DNA of 8,609 bases, from positions 1 through 8,609 of the forward strand of contig DATFDP010000128.1 in NCBI GenBank assembly GCA_035252015.1, given 5' to 3'. This document shows positions 6,479-8,609 of this stretch, one piece after another (the first letter of the stretch is position 1; each line of letters begins with the position of its first letter). Position numbers and translations under genes: made by a program. This DNA comes from JAICWP01 sp035252015 (lineage in GTDB: Bacteria > Acidobacteriota > Terriglobia > Terriglobales > Acidobacteriaceae). Under the pieces are notes generated by a model. That model ran no database searches. It had not been told where the DNA came from and saw only the letters and a program-made list of their open reading frames with translations.

Positions 6479-6566
6479 TCTTGTCGAACACCTAGGGGAG
6501 CAAGATGCGGATTGACGTTGCCAGCTGTGAACGTCTCTACCGAAGATCTGCTCGAAAAAGGATGAC

Positions 6567-8609
6567 GTGCGCCTGCGCTCGCGCATATCGGCATGGCTGC
6601 GGTCGCTGTCTCGTCGCCGCGAGATGAATGATGAGCTGGCCGAGGAACTGCGCTTTCACCTGGAGCAGCAGATCGAAGCTAATTTGGCGGCTGGCATGGA
6701 GCTGGAGCAGGCCCGCCGCCAGGCTGTGCTGGCCTTCGGTGGTCTGGAGGGCGTGAAGGAGGACTGCCGCGACCAGTGGGGCGCGCGCCTGCTGGATTCC
6801 ACCGCCAAAAACCTGCGTTACGCCCTGCGCGGCTTCCGCAGAAGTCCGGTGTTCACGCTGGCGGTGGTTTGCACCATCGCGCTTGGCATCGGCGCCACCA
6901 CCGCCGTGTTCAGCGTGGTGGACCGCATTCTTTTCCGCAGTCTGCCTTATCCGCAGGCCGAACGCCTGGTTTCCGTGGGCATAACCGCGCCCATTGAGAA
7001 TAACGAATTCATGCTCGGGGTTAACTATGCCTACTGGCGGCAAGCCAGGCTGCCGTTTACGGCCATTACTTCGATAACGGCGTTCGACTCTGCCACGTCC
7101 GGCTGCGACCTGACGGAATCGCATCCTTTGCGCATGAGCTGCCTGGGGGTGGAGTCCAACTTTCTGCTTACTCTCGGACTAAGTCCGGCCTTGGGGCGGG
7201 ATTTCACGCCGGAAGACGACCGCCCTAAGGCGCCACCCGTGGCGCTCATTTCCTATGCACTATGGCGCGGCCGGTTTGGAGGCAATCCTGCAGTGGTGGG
7301 CAAACTGATTTCAGTGGACGGCAAACCGGTCCGCGTGGTTGGTGTGCTGCCGCGCGACTTCGAAATGCCGACGCTTGTAGCTGCCGACTTGCTGTTGCCG
7401 CAGCGGATTGACTGGAACGAGCAGAAGAGCCAGCCGACGGGACGAGTTTTGCGGTGCTTCGCCCGGCTCAAGCCGGGCCTTTCCATCGAACAGGCTCGGG
7501 CGCAGTTGCAACCGCTCTTCGCTGACCTGCTCAAGACCACGCCGCCCCAGTTTCGCAATGAAATTCATTTGCAGGTGCGCTCGCTGCGTGACCGCGAACT
7601 CAGCGATGGCAGCCTGGCAGCGTGGGTACTCCTGGGTGCTGTGCTGGCGGTGCTGCTGATTGCCTGCGCGAATGTAGCCAACCTGCTGCTGGCACGCTCG
7701 GCCGCGCGGCAACGCGAGCTGGCGGTGCGGGCGGCGCTGGGGGCCAGCCGCGCCCGCATAATCCAACAAGCGCTCACCGAAAACCTGGCGCTGGCGCTCA
7801 GTGGCGGTGCGGCTGGTTGCTTCTTGGGCTATCTGCTGCTGCGTCTGTTCGTGGGTATGGCTCCCGAGGGTTTCCCTCGCCTGCAGCAGGCAAGCTTGGA
7901 TGGCCGTGTGCTGCTTTTTACTCTGGCCGTCTCGGTCGCCTGCGGAATTGTGTTCGGCCTGGTGCCCGCGCTGCACCGCGCGCTTCCGCTGCTTGCCTTG
8001 GCAGGCGGTCGCTGCAGCGCCGGCGCGCGCGGCTTCTTCCGACAGCTGCTGGTGGTGGCGCAGGTGGCGGTTTCGCTGGTGCTGCTCGCGGGCGCCAGCC
8101 TGCTGTTGCGCAGCCTGTGGAACCTGCAGGACCAGCCGCTGGGCATGCGCACCGACAGTCTGCTGCTGGCGGAAATCACTTTGGGGCAGCAGCGTTATCC
8201 CCAGCCCCAACAGCAGCTCGCTTTCTTCGATCAGCTGGAAGCGCGCCTGCGGCGGCTGCCCGGAGTGAGCGACCTCGCTCTCAGCGATTCGCTTCCTCCC
8301 GGCGGATGGCAGCACTTCCACATCTACGCCGCCATTAATGTGCGCGGCCGGCCGCGCTCCGCCGAAGGTACCGGTGGCGACGTGACCTGGCGCTCGGTGA
8401 CGCCGCAGTATTTCTCCACCCTCGACATTCCCATTGTGCGCGGCCGTGGATTCAGCGAAGCTGATCGCCGGCCCGAGCAGCACGTGACTGTTCTCAGTCG
8501 CATGCTGGCCCAGCGCCTTTTTTCTGGGCAGGATCCCCTGGGACAACAGCTGCAATTTGGTGAAGGCCCGTGGTACACCGTGATCGGGGTAGCAGCCGAT
8601 GTGAAGAAC
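6567..8609 (+). CDS. ADOP family (MacB/FtsX-like) ABC transporter permease (partial, C-terminus beyond right edge)
   Basis: The frame is open from GTG 6567 to the right edge, 681 residues; complete ADOP permeases are about 800-880. It opens with the characteristic ADOP prefix: ISAWLRSLSRRREMNDELAE, EELRFHLEQQ, ARRQAVLAFGGLEGVKEDCR and LRYALRGFRRSP. Membrane helix 1 is at about 94-118 (LAVVCTIALGIGATTAVFSV). A MacB-like periplasmic domain follows, including VGVLPRDFEMP. An FtsX core spans about 353-470 (LLIACANVANLLLARSAARQ, RELAVRAALGASRARI). A second half opens with a helix at about 490-512 (LLVVAQVAVSLVLLAGASLL) and a second periplasmic domain, still incomplete. The duplicated layout defines ADOP, named for acidobacterial duplicated orphan permeases lacking a paired ATPase gene; none is visible here. 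Substrate unknown. AAAAAGGA lies just before the GTG, and a stop at 6528-6530 limits upstream extension. Confidence 0.93.
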   Translation, partial: MRLRSRISAWLRSLSRRREMNDELAEELRFHLEQQIEANLAAGMELEQARRQAVLAFGGLEGVKEDCRDQWGARLLDSTAKNLRYALRGFRRSPVFTLAVVCTIALGIGATTAVFSVVDRILFRSLPYPQAERLVSVGITAPIENNEFMLGVNYAYWRQARLPFTAITSITAFDSATSGCDLTESHPLRMSCLGVESNFLLTLGLSPALGRDFTPEDDRPKAPPVALISYALWRGRFGGNPAVVGKLISVDGKPVRVVGVLPRDFEMPTLVAADLLLPQRIDWNEQKSQPTGRVLRCFARLKPGLSIEQARAQLQPLFADLLKTTPPQFRNEIHLQVRSLRDRELSDGSLAAWVLLGAVLAVLLIACANVANLLLARSAARQRELAVRAALGASRARIIQQALTENLALALSGGAAGCFLGYLLLRLFVGMAPEGFPRLQQASLDGRVLLFTLAVSVACGIVFGLVPALHRALPLLALAGGRCSAGARGFFRQLLVVAQVAVSLVLLAGASLLLRSLWNLQDQPLGMRTDSLLLAEITLGQQRYPQPQQQLAFFDQLEARLRRLPGVSDLALSDSLPPGGWQHFHIYAAINVRGRPRSAEGTGGDVTWRSVTPQYFSTLDIPIVRGRGFSEADRRPEQHVTVLSRMLAQRLFSGQDPLGQQLQFGEGPWYTVIGVAADVKN

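Larger units (their letters stand above)
6054..6566. other. Divergent intergenic region between the sigma operon and the permease gene
   Basis: These 513 bases separate two divergently transcribed genes and should contain both promoters. Open frames here (6164-6565 plus; 6217-6594 minus) overlap each other on opposite strands, are rich in Cys, Arg and Pro, and resemble no family, so I treat the region as non-coding. It contains inverted repeats at 6144-6160 and 6250-6298, the imperfect 10-mer palindrome TTGC-GT-GCAA around 6112-6121, and a sigma-70-like promoter at 6450-6478. Confidence 0.6.

Noticed and set aside
6164..6565. 133-codon plus-strand frame ending two bases before the permease start
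   Set aside because: Composition is Cys/Arg/Pro-rich and does not look like a folded protein, there is no ribosome binding site, and it conflicts with an equally poor minus-strand frame at 6217-6594. It is also not the PadR-type regulator that often precedes ADOP genes.
7311..8555. 414-codon minus-strand frame inside the permease gene
   Set aside because: It is antisense to a clearly recognised ADOP permease and is rich in Gln, Arg, His and Ala, as expected for the reverse complement of a GC-rich coding strand.
1..8609. CRISPR arrays, tRNA/rRNA genes, insertion sequences, toxin-antitoxin or defence cassettes
   Set aside because: No regularly spaced repeats, no RNA gene signatures, and no transposase or defence protein motifs were seen on either strand.

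Overview
The window most likely comes from a member of the Acidobacteriota. It has high GC content, a permease of the ADOP type (acidobacterial duplicated orphan permease), an ECF sigma factor followed by an HxxxCxxC anti-sigma factor and a DUF4097 protein, and a FecR/DUF6600 protein. The phylum assignment is inferred from these family signatures; there is no rRNA or other direct marker.

Layout. Positions 1-932 (minus strand) hold the N-terminal 310 residues of an exported FecR-domain/DUF6600 protein that runs off the left edge. Positions 933-1294 are non-coding. Positions 1295-6053 (minus strand) hold six closely spaced genes, transcribed right to left: ECF sigma factor, membrane anti-sigma factor, DUF4097 beta-repeat envelope protein, shikimate kinase, an unrecognised lipoprotein, and an AI-2E/PerM family membrane protein. 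Gaps between them are 34, 47, 63 (or 12), -4 and 35 bases, so they probably form one operon. Positions 6054-6566 are a divergent intergenic region with two inverted repeats, a possible sigma-70 promoter and no convincing gene. Positions 6567-8609 (plus strand) hold the first 681 residues of the ADOP permease, which runs off the right edge.

How they may work together. The sigma/anti-sigma pair has the form of a transmembrane envelope-sensing switch: a cytoplasmic zinc-binding domain holds the sigma factor, one membrane helix follows, then a periplasmic tail. The next genes encode an exported beta-repeat protein, a lipoprotein and a polytopic membrane protein, which fits a cell-envelope regulon. 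Shikimate kinase, a cytoplasmic aromatic-biosynthesis enzyme, is the outlier, yet it is tied to the lipoprotein gene by a 4-base stop/start overlap. Six of the eight genes appear to start with GTG or TTG.

I see no CRISPR array, tRNA, rRNA, insertion sequence or obvious defence cassette. Both edge genes are open reading frames cut by the window. The most interesting items are the mixed operon, the unassigned lipoprotein, the aromatic-repeat DUF6600 protein and the inverted repeats upstream of the sigma gene.
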